The translations under genes and the position numbers were made by a program. Of a stretch of 56,700 bases of DNA, positions 15,676-23,813 are shown piece by piece. The notes beneath the pieces are model-generated. The model was not told where the DNA came from. It ran no database searches and worked only from the letters and a program-made list of their open reading frames with translations. The DNA is taken from NCBI GenBank assembly GCA_964503475.1, contig CAZCZU010000016.1, forward strand, positions 1 through 56,700, given 5' to 3'. Numbering within the stretch: position 1 is the first letter of the stretch; each line of letters begins with the position of its first letter. Source of the stretch: CAZCZU01 sp964503475. GTDB lineage: Bacteria > Pseudomonadota > Zetaproteobacteria > Mariprofundales > Mariprofundaceae.

Positions 15676-17477
15676 TGTCGTATCTGTCGACGGATCGTGT
15701 AAAACATCATTTTCATGACGTGGTCATTATCGGCGCCGGCGGCGCGGGCCTGCGCTGCGCGCTGCAGCTGGCCGATGCCGATCATCGTGTGGCGGTGATC
15801 AGCAAGGTGTTGTCGACCCGTTCGCATACCGTGGCGGCCCAGGGCGGCATGAATGCCTCGCTGGGTAACGTCTCCTCCGATCACTGGCACTGGCATATGT
15901 ACGATACGGTCAAGGGTTCCGACTATCTCGGTGATCAGGATGCCATCGAATACATGTGTCGGGCAGCGCCGCAACTGGTGCGCGAACTGGAGCACGAGGG
16001 CGTCCCGTTCTCGCGTCTGGACGACGGCACCATCTACCAGCGCGCCTTTGGCGGCCAGTCGCGCGAGTTTGGCGAGGGCGGACAGGCGCAGCGTACCTGT
16101 GCGGCCGCCGATCGTACGGGCCACGCGATCCTGCATACGATGTATCAGCAGAACCTGCGGGCCGGCACCCACTTCTTCCAGGAGTACTTTGCCCTCGACC
16201 TGATTACCGATCACGAGGGCTGCAAGGGCGTACTGGCATGGGATATCGCCAGCGGCGAGTATCATCTTTTCCAGGCCAAGGCAGTCATCCTGGCGACCGG
16301 CGGGGCAGGGCGCGTCTTCCGCACCACCACCAATGCCCATATCTGTACCGGTGACGGCGGGGCGCTGGCGCTCGCAGCCGGCCTTCCGGTCGAGGATATG
16401 GAGTTTTTCCAGTTCCATCCCACCGGTATCGCCCATGTGGGGCCGCTGATTACCGAGGGTGCACGCGGCGAGGGTGGATACCTGATCAACAGCGAGGGCG
16501 AGCGTTTCATGGAACGCTATGCACCGACGGCCAAGGATCTGGCCAGCCGCGATGTGGTATCGCGTGCCATGGCGCTTGAGGTGCGCGAAGGGCGTGGCTG
16601 CGGGCCGGACAGGGATTACGTGTTGCTGAAGCTTGATCACCTCGGTGAAGAGCTGATCATGAAGCGGCTGCCCAATATTCATGAGTTGGCACTGCGTTTT
16701 GCCAATGTCGACTGCACGAAAGAGCCGATCCCGGTGCAGCCGACCACCCACTACACGATGGGTGGTGTGCCGACCAATCGCTATGGCGAGGTGGTGAGCC
16801 GGGGTAAAAAGGGCGATGAAGAGGTGATGCCGGGGCTCTATGCCATTGGCGAGGCAGCCTGCGTTTCGGTGCACGGAGCCAATCGCCTGGGCGGCAACTC
16901 GCTGCTGGAGATCATCGTCTTCGGCCGTGCCTGTGGCAATCGTGTCATCGAGCAACTGAAGGAGCAGCGCTATCACGCTTCCCTTGCTTCCGACTGCTGG
17001 GAGCAGGGGGTGGCGCGTGTGGAGCGCTGGTTCGATTCCGACAGCCCGGCCGGTGGCGGCGGCGTACGCATCGCCGATCTGCGCAACAGCATGCAGACGA
17101 TTATGCAGGATCACTTCAGTGTCTATCGCACCGAGACGGTGATGCAGGAGGGGGTGGAGCGGCTGGAGTCGCTGGTGGGCATGCTCGAAGGGGCCGGCAT
17201 CGAGGATAAGGGACGCCTGTTCAATACCGAGCTGGTCGAGGCGCTGGAGCTGGAGAATTTGATGGCATTGGCACGCGTAACGGCAGCCGGTGCCCTGGCA
17301 CGCACCGAGTCGCGCGGTGCCCATGCCCGTGACGATTATCCTGACCGCGACGATAAGCAGTGGCTGCGCCATACCCTGGGCCGTATTGAGAAAGGCGAGG
17401 TGAAACTCGATTACAAGCCGGTGCGCATGCAGCCGATGACGGTGAACTCCTTCCCGCCGAAGGAACGGGTGTACTGA
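15675..17477 (+). CDS. sdhA: Succinate dehydrogenase flavoprotein subunit
   Basis: A 600-residue protein. Near the N-terminus are the FAD-binding VVIIGAGGAGLRCALQ and the STRSHTVAAQGG segment with the His that binds FAD covalently. Then come AFGGQSREFGEGG, ATGGAGRVF, FHPTGIAHVG, the active-site TEGARGEGGYL, and GANRLGGNSLLEI. The length and motif order are those of proteobacterial SdhA. It oxidises succinate to fumarate and passes electrons to SdhB. Its start overlaps the sdhD stop, and sdhB follows after one base. Confidence 0.97.
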   Translation: MSYLSTDRVKHHFHDVVIIGAGGAGLRCALQLADADHRVAVISKVLSTRSHTVAAQGGMNASLGNVSSDHWHWHMYDTVKGSDYLGDQDAIEYMCRAAPQLVRELEHEGVPFSRLDDGTIYQRAFGGQSREFGEGGQAQRTCAAADRTGHAILHTMYQQNLRAGTHFFQEYFALDLITDHEGCKGVLAWDIASGEYHLFQAKAVILATGGAGRVFRTTTNAHICTGDGGALALAAGLPVEDMEFFQFHPTGIAHVGPLITEGARGEGGYLINSEGERFMERYAPTAKDLASRDVVSRAMALEVREGRGCGPDRDYVLLKLDHLGEELIMKRLPNIHELALRFANVDCTKEPIPVQPTTHYTMGGVPTNRYGEVVSRGKKGDEEVMPGLYAIGEAACVSVHGANRLGGNSLLEIIVFGRACGNRVIEQLKEQRYHASLASDCWEQGVARVERWFDSDSPAGGGGVRIADLRNSMQTIMQDHFSVYRTETVMQEGVERLESLVGMLEGAGIEDKGRLFNTELVEALELENLMALARVTAAGALARTESRGAHARDDYPDRDDKQWLRHTLGRIEKGEVKLDYKPVRMQPMTVNSFPPKERVY

Positions 17478-17478
17478 T

Positions 17479-18189
17479 ATGAGCGAGATGATCCGGCTGC
17501 AGGTTTACCGCTTTGATCCCGAGAAGGGCGATGCGCCGTTCATGCAGGAGTATGAAGTGCCGGTCACCAAGTCCGGTATGAAGTTGCTCGATGCCCTCAA
17601 CTATATCAAATGGCACCTCGACGGGACGCTGACCTACCGGCGCTCGTGCGGAGAGGGGGCCTGCGGTTCCGATGGCGTCAATATCAATGGCGTGAATGGC
17701 CTGGCCTGTATCACGCCGGTCGCCGGCCTGAAGCAGCCGATCCAGGTGCGCCCGTTGCCCAGTATGCAGGTGGTGCGCGATCTTGTGGTGGATATGGAAC
17801 ACTTCTTCGAGCAGTACCGCTCGGTGAAGCCATGGCTGCAGAACACGACACCGACGCCGGAGCATGAACGGCTGCAGTTGCCCGAGGACCGGGCTCGCCT
17901 TGACGGCTCCTACGAGTGCATTCTCTGTGCCTGCTGTACCACCTCATGCCCGTCGTGGTGGTGGAACGGCGAGCGCTTCCTGGGGCCGGCCGTGCTGCTG
18001 CAGGCCAATCGCTGGCTGCTCGATTCGCGCGATGAGGCGACCGGCGAGCGTCTCGATCAGTTGCAGGACGGTTTCAAGCTCTACCGTTGTCACCAGATCA
18101 GCAATTGTGTCGATGCCTGTCCGAAGGGGCTGAACCCGACTGCCGCCATCGACCATATTCGTCGCTCCCTGCTTGCCCGTAAATCCTGA
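17479..18189 (+). CDS. sdhB: Succinate dehydrogenase iron-sulfur subunit
   Basis: A 236-residue protein with three clusters. The [2Fe-2S] ligands are in RRSCGEGACGSDG plus a later Cys (LACIT), the [4Fe-4S] ligands in CILCACCTTSC, and the [3Fe-4S]/second set in CHQISNCVDACPKGLNP. It carries electrons from the SdhA flavin to the SdhCD quinone site. The size matches the family. Its reading frame ends 7 bp before the SdhE-like gene. Confidence 0.97.
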   Translation: MSEMIRLQVYRFDPEKGDAPFMQEYEVPVTKSGMKLLDALNYIKWHLDGTLTYRRSCGEGACGSDGVNINGVNGLACITPVAGLKQPIQVRPLPSMQVVRDLVVDMEHFFEQYRSVKPWLQNTTPTPEHERLQLPEDRARLDGSYECILCACCTTSCPSWWWNGERFLGPAVLLQANRWLLDSRDEATGERLDQLQDGFKLYRCHQISNCVDACPKGLNPTAAIDHIRRSLLARKS

Positions 18190-18196
18190 ATTGCCC

Positions 18197-18430
18197 ATGT
18201 CCGATGCGGTGACGGCCATGCGCCGGGTACGCTATCGCCTGCGCCGGCAGGGGATGGCCGAGCTTGATGCCTGGCTGGCGCCATTGGAGAATGTGGCCAT
18301 GTCCCGTCCCGATCTTGTCGACGAAATCGAGCGTTTGCTTGCGTGTGAGGCACCCGAGTTGCTGGCCATGATGCATGGCGAGGTGGCCTGTCCGGCGCTG
18401 TTGGCCGAATGGCTGGAGTGCCGTCGATGA
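18197..18430 (+). CDS. sdhE: SdhE-like flavinylation factor
   Basis: A 77-residue helical protein with YRLRRQGMAELDAWLAPL. This corresponds to the RGxxELD motif of SdhE/Sdh5, where RG is changed to QG. SdhE helps attach FAD covalently to SdhA. Position directly after sdhB supports the call. ATG 18197 gives the expected length. Its stop overlaps the start of the following lipoprotein gene (ATGA), so they are coupled. Confidence 0.8.
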   Translation: MSDAVTAMRRVRYRLRRQGMAELDAWLAPLENVAMSRPDLVDEIERLLACEAPELLAMMHGEVACPALLAEWLECRR

Positions 18431-19149
18431 GGCGCTGGCTGTGGCTGTTGATACTCATCTCGCTGGGTGCCTGCAACGCACCGCATGAAATCGGCGCGGC
18501 CGAAAAGTCCGTGGCGTTGCCGATGCAGGAGGGTTTGGTGCTCGATCCACCCGAACTCGATCTGGGGCAGGCCAGGGAGGGGGAGAAGGTGCATGCCACG
18601 CTGCTGATACGCAATAACGGCAGTGGCTTTGCCCAGATCGCCTCGATCGAGACCTCATGCGGTTGTACGACGGCGGAGCCCGGGACGCGCATGCTTGCTC
18701 CCGGTGCCTTTACCCGTCTGAGTGTCGAGGTCGATACCTTTGGCAAGCGTGGCAAGACGCGCAAATGGATCAAGGTGATCGATGGCATGGGGCGCGAGGC
18801 GACGGCCTGGCTGACGCTGACGACCCTGGGTAATCCGCATCTTCAGGCGAAAGGGCGCACACTGTTCGACGGCAAGTGCGCCAGCTGCCATTACCAGCCG
18901 GCTGTGGGGCTTACCTCCGGGGCCGCGATCTACAAGGCAGTCTGTGCCATGTGTCATGGTGCCGGGGCCAAAGGGGCCTATGCGCCGGAGCTGACCCGTT
19001 TCCGCGATGCGGCGCTGTTGAAACAGAAGGTGGCTCTCGGAAACGGCACCACGCACATGCCAGCCTTTGCGAGAAAGGCCGGCGGACCGCTTGATGAAAA
19101 GCAGTTAGACGCACTTGTGCAATGGTTATTGTCGCTGGACGAGCACTAG
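18427..19149 (+). CDS. DUF1573 lipoprotein with two c-type haem motifs
   Basis: A 240-residue protein. A lipobox (LGAC, Cys16) follows a hydrophobic signal. Residues about 35-135 are a DUF1573-type beta domain (LDLGQAREGEKV, TSCGCTTAEPG). The C-terminal 95 residues hold two haem-binding CxxCH motifs only 22 residues apart (CASCH 151-155, CAMCH 173-177), with Met candidates further on (HMPAFARKAGG). It should be a periplasm-facing, membrane-anchored di-haem electron carrier. Its start is coupled to sdhE and so to the sdh operon, which is unusual. The partner is unknown. Confidence 0.75.
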   Translation: MRRWLWLLILISLGACNAPHEIGAAEKSVALPMQEGLVLDPPELDLGQAREGEKVHATLLIRNNGSGFAQIASIETSCGCTTAEPGTRMLAPGAFTRLSVEVDTFGKRGKTRKWIKVIDGMGREATAWLTLTTLGNPHLQAKGRTLFDGKCASCHYQPAVGLTSGAAIYKAVCAMCHGAGAKGAYAPELTRFRDAALLKQKVALGNGTTHMPAFARKAGGPLDEKQLDALVQWLLSLDEH

Positions 19150-19173
19150 GCATACCGGTATAAATCCGGCCCC

Positions 19174-19839
19174 ATGAAAGACATTGTAATTGCTCCATCC
19201 ATTCTGTCGGCAGATTTTGCCAACCTTGAGAAAGAGATTCGCGCCATTGACGAAGGTGGCTGCGACTGGGTCCATGTTGATGTTATGGACGGACGCTTCG
19301 TTCCGCCGATCACCATTGGTGATAACATCGTCAAGGCGATTCGTCCGCACACCGATAAGCCGCTTGATGTTCACCTGATGGTGGTCGAGCCGGATCGTCA
19401 GGTTGAGGCTTTTGCCAACGCCGGTGCCGACATCATCACCGTTCATCAGGAGGCCTGCGTGCATCTGGAGCGCACGCTGCAGCTGATCCGTTCGCTGGGC
19501 AAGAAGGCCGGCGTCAGCCTGAATCCGGCCACGCCGGTGTCGACCATCAAGCATGTGCTGCACTGTGTGGACCTGGTGCTCTTGATGAGTGTGAACCCGG
19601 GTTATGGCGGTCAGTCCTATATTCATGCCGTCACCGACAAGATTCGTGAGGCGCGCAAGATGCTGGATGAAGCCGGAAGTTCTGCCCATCTGGAAGTCGA
19701 TGGTGGCGTCAATGCCGCGACGATTGCCGAGGTGGTCGGTGCCGGTGCTGATTCCGTTGTGGCCGGCTCTGCCGTCTACAACAAGCCGGACTATGCGGCT
19801 GCGATGAAAGAACTGCGGGACCTGGCTGCCAAGGGATAA
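19174..19839 (+). CDS. rpe: Ribulose-phosphate 3-epimerase
   Basis: A 221-residue TIM barrel with IAPSILSADFANL at the N-terminus, WVHVDVMDGRFVPPIT (metal His and catalytic Asp), LDVHLMV, HQEAC, VNPGYGGQSYI and LEVDGGVNAAT (second catalytic Asp). It interconverts ribulose-5-phosphate and xylulose-5-phosphate in the pentose phosphate or Calvin pathway. It lies 24 bp after the sdh-linked lipoprotein gene and before petABC. Confidence 0.96.
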   Translation: MKDIVIAPSILSADFANLEKEIRAIDEGGCDWVHVDVMDGRFVPPITIGDNIVKAIRPHTDKPLDVHLMVVEPDRQVEAFANAGADIITVHQEACVHLERTLQLIRSLGKKAGVSLNPATPVSTIKHVLHCVDLVLLMSVNPGYGGQSYIHAVTDKIREARKMLDEAGSSAHLEVDGGVNAATIAEVVGAGADSVVAGSAVYNKPDYAAAMKELRDLAAKG

Positions 19840-19846
19840 CGGTATT

Positions 19847-19869
19847 TTTTGCACCTTGACGGTGCAAAA
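19847..19869. promoter_or_regulatory. Perfect 9-bp inverted repeat upstream of petABC
   Basis: TTTTGCACC (19847-19855), spacer TTGAC, GGTGCAAAA (19861-19869). It lies 93 bp before petA and 7 bp after rpe. Six T precede it, so it can act as a terminator only on the opposite strand; on the + strand it could be an operator for petABC or an rpe 3' hairpin. No clear -10 follows the TTGAC in the loop. Confidence 0.4.
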
Positions 19870-19961
19870 GGCGGCTGGTAGCGATGCTATCTTTAGGGAA
19901 AAAGGTGGTTCGCTATGGTCCCGATAGTGATACTTATAACAACGAGAGGGGAGGATAAGTG

Positions 19962-20561
19962 ATGACAGACCAAGCTGATCAGTCCCGTCGCAATTTTCTG
20001 TATGTTGCGGCTGGTGGTCTTGGAGCTGTGGCAGCGGGAGCTGCGGCGGTTCCGTTCGTGGGTAGCATGCTGCCTGCGGCAGACACGCTGGCTGCTGCCA
20101 AGACCGAATTCGATGTATCCACCGTGCCGGAAGGGCAGCTGGTGGTAATTCAGTGGCAGGGTAAGCCGGTATTCGTAACCAACCGTACCGAAGAGCTGCT
20201 GGCCGAAGTGAAGGGCCACGACGAGATGCTGAAGGACCCGATGTCCAAGGCGATCGAAGCGGTTCAGGCCGAGTGGATGGATACCGAAGAGAAGCGTATC
20301 TATCGTTCCATCAAACCGGAATACCTGATTGTGGTGGCAAGCTGCACCCATCTGGGCTGTATTCCGATCTACAAGCCGACCAAGGGCCGCAAGGACTGGG
20401 GTGACTCGGTTCCGGAAGATTGGCCGGGTGGCTGGCACTGTCCGTGCCACGGCTCGCTGTATGACATCTCTGCGCGTGTAATCAACGGTTCTCCGGCACC
20501 GCACAATCTGCATGTCATGCCTTACAAGTACATTAGTGATACGACCGTAGTCATTGGCTAA
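19962..20561 (+). CDS. petA: Ubiquinol-cytochrome c reductase Rieske iron-sulfur subunit
   Basis: A 199-residue protein. A twin-arginine-type N-terminus (QSRRNFLYVA) and one membrane helix precede the Rieske domain with CTHLGC and CPCHGS, the Cys/His ligands of the [2Fe-2S] cluster. It takes electrons from quinol at the Qo site of the bc1 complex. ATG 19962 is preceded by GAGGGGAGG about 7 nt upstream; the adjacent GTG 19959 is less likely. It is the first gene of petABC. Confidence 0.95.
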   Translation: MTDQADQSRRNFLYVAAGGLGAVAAGAAAVPFVGSMLPAADTLAAAKTEFDVSTVPEGQLVVIQWQGKPVFVTNRTEELLAEVKGHDEMLKDPMSKAIEAVQAEWMDTEEKRIYRSIKPEYLIVVASCTHLGCIPIYKPTKGRKDWGDSVPEDWPGGWHCPCHGSLYDISARVINGSPAPHNLHVMPYKYISDTTVVIG

Positions 20562-20579
20562 CAACGCGAGGAGGGGAAC

Positions 20580-21797
20580 GTGTTAGATAAAATTATGCAA
20601 ACGCGTTTGTTCGCATGGGTGGACGAACGCACAGGTGCTGGCGACATTATCCGATCGCAGCTTACCGAGTATCCGGCTCCGAAAAACCTGAACTACATGT
20701 GGAACTTCGGTTCCCTGGCACTGCTGGTGCTGGTACTTCAGATCGTGACCGGTATTTTCCTGGCCATGTATTACAAGCCATCTGCCATGCTGACGCACGG
20801 CGGCTTTACACAGGCTTTCGATTCCGTGGAACGCATCATGCGCGATGTGAACTTCGGCTGGCTTATCCGCTACATGCATGCCGTTGGCGCATCGGCCTTC
20901 TTTGTTGTGGTGTACATGCATATCGGCCGTGGTCTCTACTACGGCTCCTACAAGGGTCCGCGTGAACTGCTGTGGATCATCGGTGTGGTCATTCTGCTGA
21001 TCATGCAGGGTGCCGCCTTCTTCGGCTATCTGCTGCCGTGGGGCCAGATGTCCTTCTGGGGTGCAACCGTGATCACCAACCTGTTTGGCGCCATTCCGGT
21101 GCTGGGCGAGTTTGTCGGCAAGCTGCTGGTGGGTGGTTTCGCAGTCGGTGACCCGACTCTGAACCGCTTCTTCTCCCTGCATTACCTGTTCCCGCTGCTG
21201 CTGGCAGCTATTGTTGGTGGCCACGTGCATGCCCTGCATGTTGTACACTCCAACAATCCGGACGGTGTCGACATTCACGACGAAAAGAGCACCATTCCGT
21301 TCCACCCGTACTACACGGTGAAGGACGCGTTCGGTGTGGCAGTCTTCCTTCTGTTCTACTGCTACTTCGTATTCTTCAACCCGCAGGCTTGGGGATACTT
21401 CATCGAAGTGGATAACTATGTGCCGGCTAACAACCTGCAGACCCCGGCTCATATTGCGCCTGTCTGGTACCTGACGCCGTGGTACACCATCCTGCGCTCC
21501 TTCGAGAGCAAGCTGCTGGGTGTGCTGGCCATGGGGGCCTCGCTGGCTATCCTCTTCGTGCTGCCATTCCTGGATCGCTCCAAGGTACGCTCGGCTCGCT
21601 ATCGTCCGGTCTACCGCCAGATGGTCTTCCTCTTCTTCTTCACGGTCATCGTGCTTGGCTACTGTGGCCACTCGGCACCGACCCCGGAGCTGAAGCTGAT
21701 TGGCCAGATCGCGACGGCCCTGTACTTCGGCTTCTTCCTGTTGCTGCCGTTTGTGCACAAGTTCGAGAAGACCAAGCCCGTACCGGAGGAGATTTGA
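20580..21797 (+). CDS. petB: Ubiquinol-cytochrome c reductase cytochrome b
   Basis: A 405-residue integral membrane protein with about eight helices. Haem-ligand His pairs lie in YMHAVGASAFFVVVYMHIGR and GGHVHALHVVHSNNP, the Qo region in GQMSFWGATVITN, and PxWY-type segments in APVWYLTPWYTILRS. It starts at GTG 20580 after a strong GAGGAGGGG site. It forms the catalytic core that oxidises quinol and reduces quinone across the inner membrane. petC follows after 1 bp. Confidence 0.96.
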   Translation: MLDKIMQTRLFAWVDERTGAGDIIRSQLTEYPAPKNLNYMWNFGSLALLVLVLQIVTGIFLAMYYKPSAMLTHGGFTQAFDSVERIMRDVNFGWLIRYMHAVGASAFFVVVYMHIGRGLYYGSYKGPRELLWIIGVVILLIMQGAAFFGYLLPWGQMSFWGATVITNLFGAIPVLGEFVGKLLVGGFAVGDPTLNRFFSLHYLFPLLLAAIVGGHVHALHVVHSNNPDGVDIHDEKSTIPFHPYYTVKDAFGVAVFLLFYCYFVFFNPQAWGYFIEVDNYVPANNLQTPAHIAPVWYLTPWYTILRSFESKLLGVLAMGASLAILFVLPFLDRSKVRSARYRPVYRQMVFLFFFTVIVLGYCGHSAPTPELKLIGQIATALYFGFFLLLPFVHKFEKTKPVPEEI

Positions 21798-21798
21798 C

Positions 21799-22488
21799 AT
21801 GAAGTTGAAGCAAGCATTTTTGTCGATGGCAGCTCTTGCGATGCTGGCGCTGCCGCAGGCGGGCATGGCCAACGAGGGTGGCGTTGAACTGCGTCACATT
21901 GAAGTGGATACCATGGATCACGAGAGCGTGAACCGCGGTCTTGATGTGTTCACCGAAATCTGCATGGGCTGTCACTCGGCCAAGTATGTGACCTACAAGG
22001 GCTTGATGGACTATCCGGAGATTGGAATCAGCCGTGAGAAGGCGGATGAGTTGCGTGGTGACAAGCCGCTGACCGCTGCCCTGATCTCGGATCTCTCTCC
22101 GGCCGATGCCAAGGAGTTCTATGGCAAGGTTCCGCCTGATCTGTCGCTGATTGTGGCCGGTCGTCGTGGCGGTGCCGACTATGTCTACTCCATTCTGACC
22201 GGCTTCGAGCATGATCCGCACGGCAAGATTCCGGACGGTAACTACAACACGTACTTCCCGGGCAATCGTATCGCCATGCCGGATCCGCTCTCCTGGCTGG
22301 ATCATAACCCGGCTGATACGGCGACGCTGGAGCAGCAGGCGCATGATGTGACTACTTTTCTGGCCTTCATCTCCGATCCGCACCAGAACGAGCGTCGTGC
22401 TATCGGTGTATGGGTGATGGGCTTCCTTGTGATCCTGACCCTGGTACTCTGGATGCTCAAGCGTGAGGTCTGGAAGGACGTGCACTGA
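21799..22488 (+). CDS. petC: Ubiquinol-cytochrome c reductase cytochrome c1
   Basis: A 229-residue protein. A signal peptide ends near AGMA (about residue 24). The haem motif is CMGCH, followed by SAKYVTYKGLMDYPEIG, VPPDLSLIVAGRRGGADYVYS, and a C-terminal membrane anchor (VWVMGFLVILTLVLWML). It transfers electrons from the Rieske protein to a soluble c-type cytochrome. It ends the petABC operon, and a strong terminator follows 22 bp after the stop. Confidence 0.95.
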   Translation: MKLKQAFLSMAALAMLALPQAGMANEGGVELRHIEVDTMDHESVNRGLDVFTEICMGCHSAKYVTYKGLMDYPEIGISREKADELRGDKPLTAALISDLSPADAKEFYGKVPPDLSLIVAGRRGGADYVYSILTGFEHDPHGKIPDGNYNTYFPGNRIAMPDPLSWLDHNPADTATLEQQAHDVTTFLAFISDPHQNERRAIGVWVMGFLVILTLVLWMLKREVWKDVH

Positions 22489-22510
22489 TCGGCAACTGCC
22501 GTCATGTATG

Positions 22511-22541
22511 AAAAAGGCCCGCATCCGCGGGCCTTTTTTTT
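22511..22541 (+). terminator. Rho-independent terminator of petABC
   Basis: AAAGGCCCGC (22513-22522), loop ATCC, GCGGGCCTTT (22527-22536), followed by further T. Perfect 10-bp stem. Confidence 0.93.
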
Positions 22542-22630
22542 GTGGCCTTTCTTGACCGTTTCAGGGCCTCTGCCTTACACTCGCCGCGCCTGACGCGGCA
22601 GCCCTAACCCCGAGGAGTACTTCACCGTCC

Positions 22631-23809
22631 ATGCGCGAATTCGAACGTATCAAACGCTTGCCGCCGTATGTATTTGCTGTTGTGAACCAGCTGAAGATGG
22701 AGATGCGCCATGCCGGCGAAGACATTATCGACTTCGGCATGGGCAATCCGGACCAGCCGACACCGCAACACATCGTCGACAAATTGTGCGAGGCGGCCCA
22801 GGACGGCCGCAACCATCGTTATTCTGTTTCCCGGGGTATTCCGGGGCTCAGGCGTGCGATCTGCGCCTGGTACAAGCGCAAGTTCAATGTCGATCTCGAC
22901 CCCGAGACCGAAGCCATTGCTACCATCGGCTCGAAAGAGGGGCTTGCGCACCTGGCGGTGGCCATTACCAGCCCGGGCGACCTGATTCTGACCCCGAATC
23001 CGGCCTATCCGATTCATCCGTACGGCTTCATCATTGCCGGCGCCGATATCCGGCATGTGCCGATGGGGCCGAACATCGACTATTTCGAGGAGCTGACCAA
23101 AGCCGTACGCGATTCCTGGCCGCGCCCGAAGATTCTGATCGTCAATTTCCCGTCGAATCCGACGGCGCAGGTGGTCGATCTCGCCTTCTACGAGAAGGTG
23201 GTCGATTTTGCGCGCGACAACGATTTGATCGTCATCTCCGATATCGCCTATGCCGAGATCACCTTCGACGACTATGTCTGTCCGTCGATCATGCAGGTAC
23301 CGGGTGCCAAGGATGTGGCGGTCGAGTTCTATTCGCTCTCCAAGACCTATAGCATGCCGGGCTGGCGCATGGGCTTCATGGTGGGCAACAAGGAGATTGT
23401 TGCGGCCCTGGCCAAGATCAAATCCTATCTCGACTACGGCACCTTCCAGCCGCTGCAGATTGCCGCCTGTGCGGCCCTGAATGGCCCGCAGGATTGTGTG
23501 GAAGAGATTCGCTCCATGTACCAGTCGCGACGCAATGTGCTGATCGAGGGTATGCACAAAATGGGCTGGATGGCCGAGAAGCCGAAGGCATCGATGTTCG
23601 TCTGGGCCGAGATTCCCGACGAGTTCAAGTCGATGGGTTCGCTGGAGTTTTCCAAAAAGCTGCTGCGCGAGGCGCAGGTGGCGGTCTCGCCGGGTATCGG
23701 CTTTGGCGAGTATGGTGATGAGTATGTGCGCATTGCCCTGATCGAGAACGAACACCGGACGAGGCAGGCGCTGCGGGGTATCCGTCAGTTCCTGCATGCA
23801 GGAGCATAA
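22631..23809 (+). CDS. alaC: Class I aminotransferase, alanine transaminase type
   Basis: A 392-residue PLP enzyme. DFGMGNPDQPTPQH and YSVSRGIPGLRRAI open the fold, NFPSNPTAQV and SDIAYAEI hold PLP contacts, SKTYSMPGWRMGF carries the PLP Lys, and VRIALIENEHR ends it. Close resemblance to E. coli AlaC (pyruvate/glutamate to alanine) is from memory. It is followed 4 bp later by hom, the frequent neighbour of this gene in proteobacteria, so alaC-hom-thrC appears to be one amino-acid operon. Confidence 0.87.
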   Translation: MREFERIKRLPPYVFAVVNQLKMEMRHAGEDIIDFGMGNPDQPTPQHIVDKLCEAAQDGRNHRYSVSRGIPGLRRAICAWYKRKFNVDLDPETEAIATIGSKEGLAHLAVAITSPGDLILTPNPAYPIHPYGFIIAGADIRHVPMGPNIDYFEELTKAVRDSWPRPKILIVNFPSNPTAQVVDLAFYEKVVDFARDNDLIVISDIAYAEITFDDYVCPSIMQVPGAKDVAVEFYSLSKTYSMPGWRMGFMVGNKEIVAALAKIKSYLDYGTFQPLQIAACAALNGPQDCVEEIRSMYQSRRNVLIEGMHKMGWMAEKPKASMFVWAEIPDEFKSMGSLEFSKKLLREAQVAVSPGIGFGEYGDEYVRIALIENEHRTRQALRGIRQFLHAGA

Positions 23810-23813
23810 CAAG

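Noticed and set aside
15567..17372. Long 601-codon open frame antisense to sdhA
   Set aside because: It mirrors the codon pattern of a clear sdhA gene, and its protein is His/Arg/Gln-rich without domains. High GC makes such antisense frames common here.
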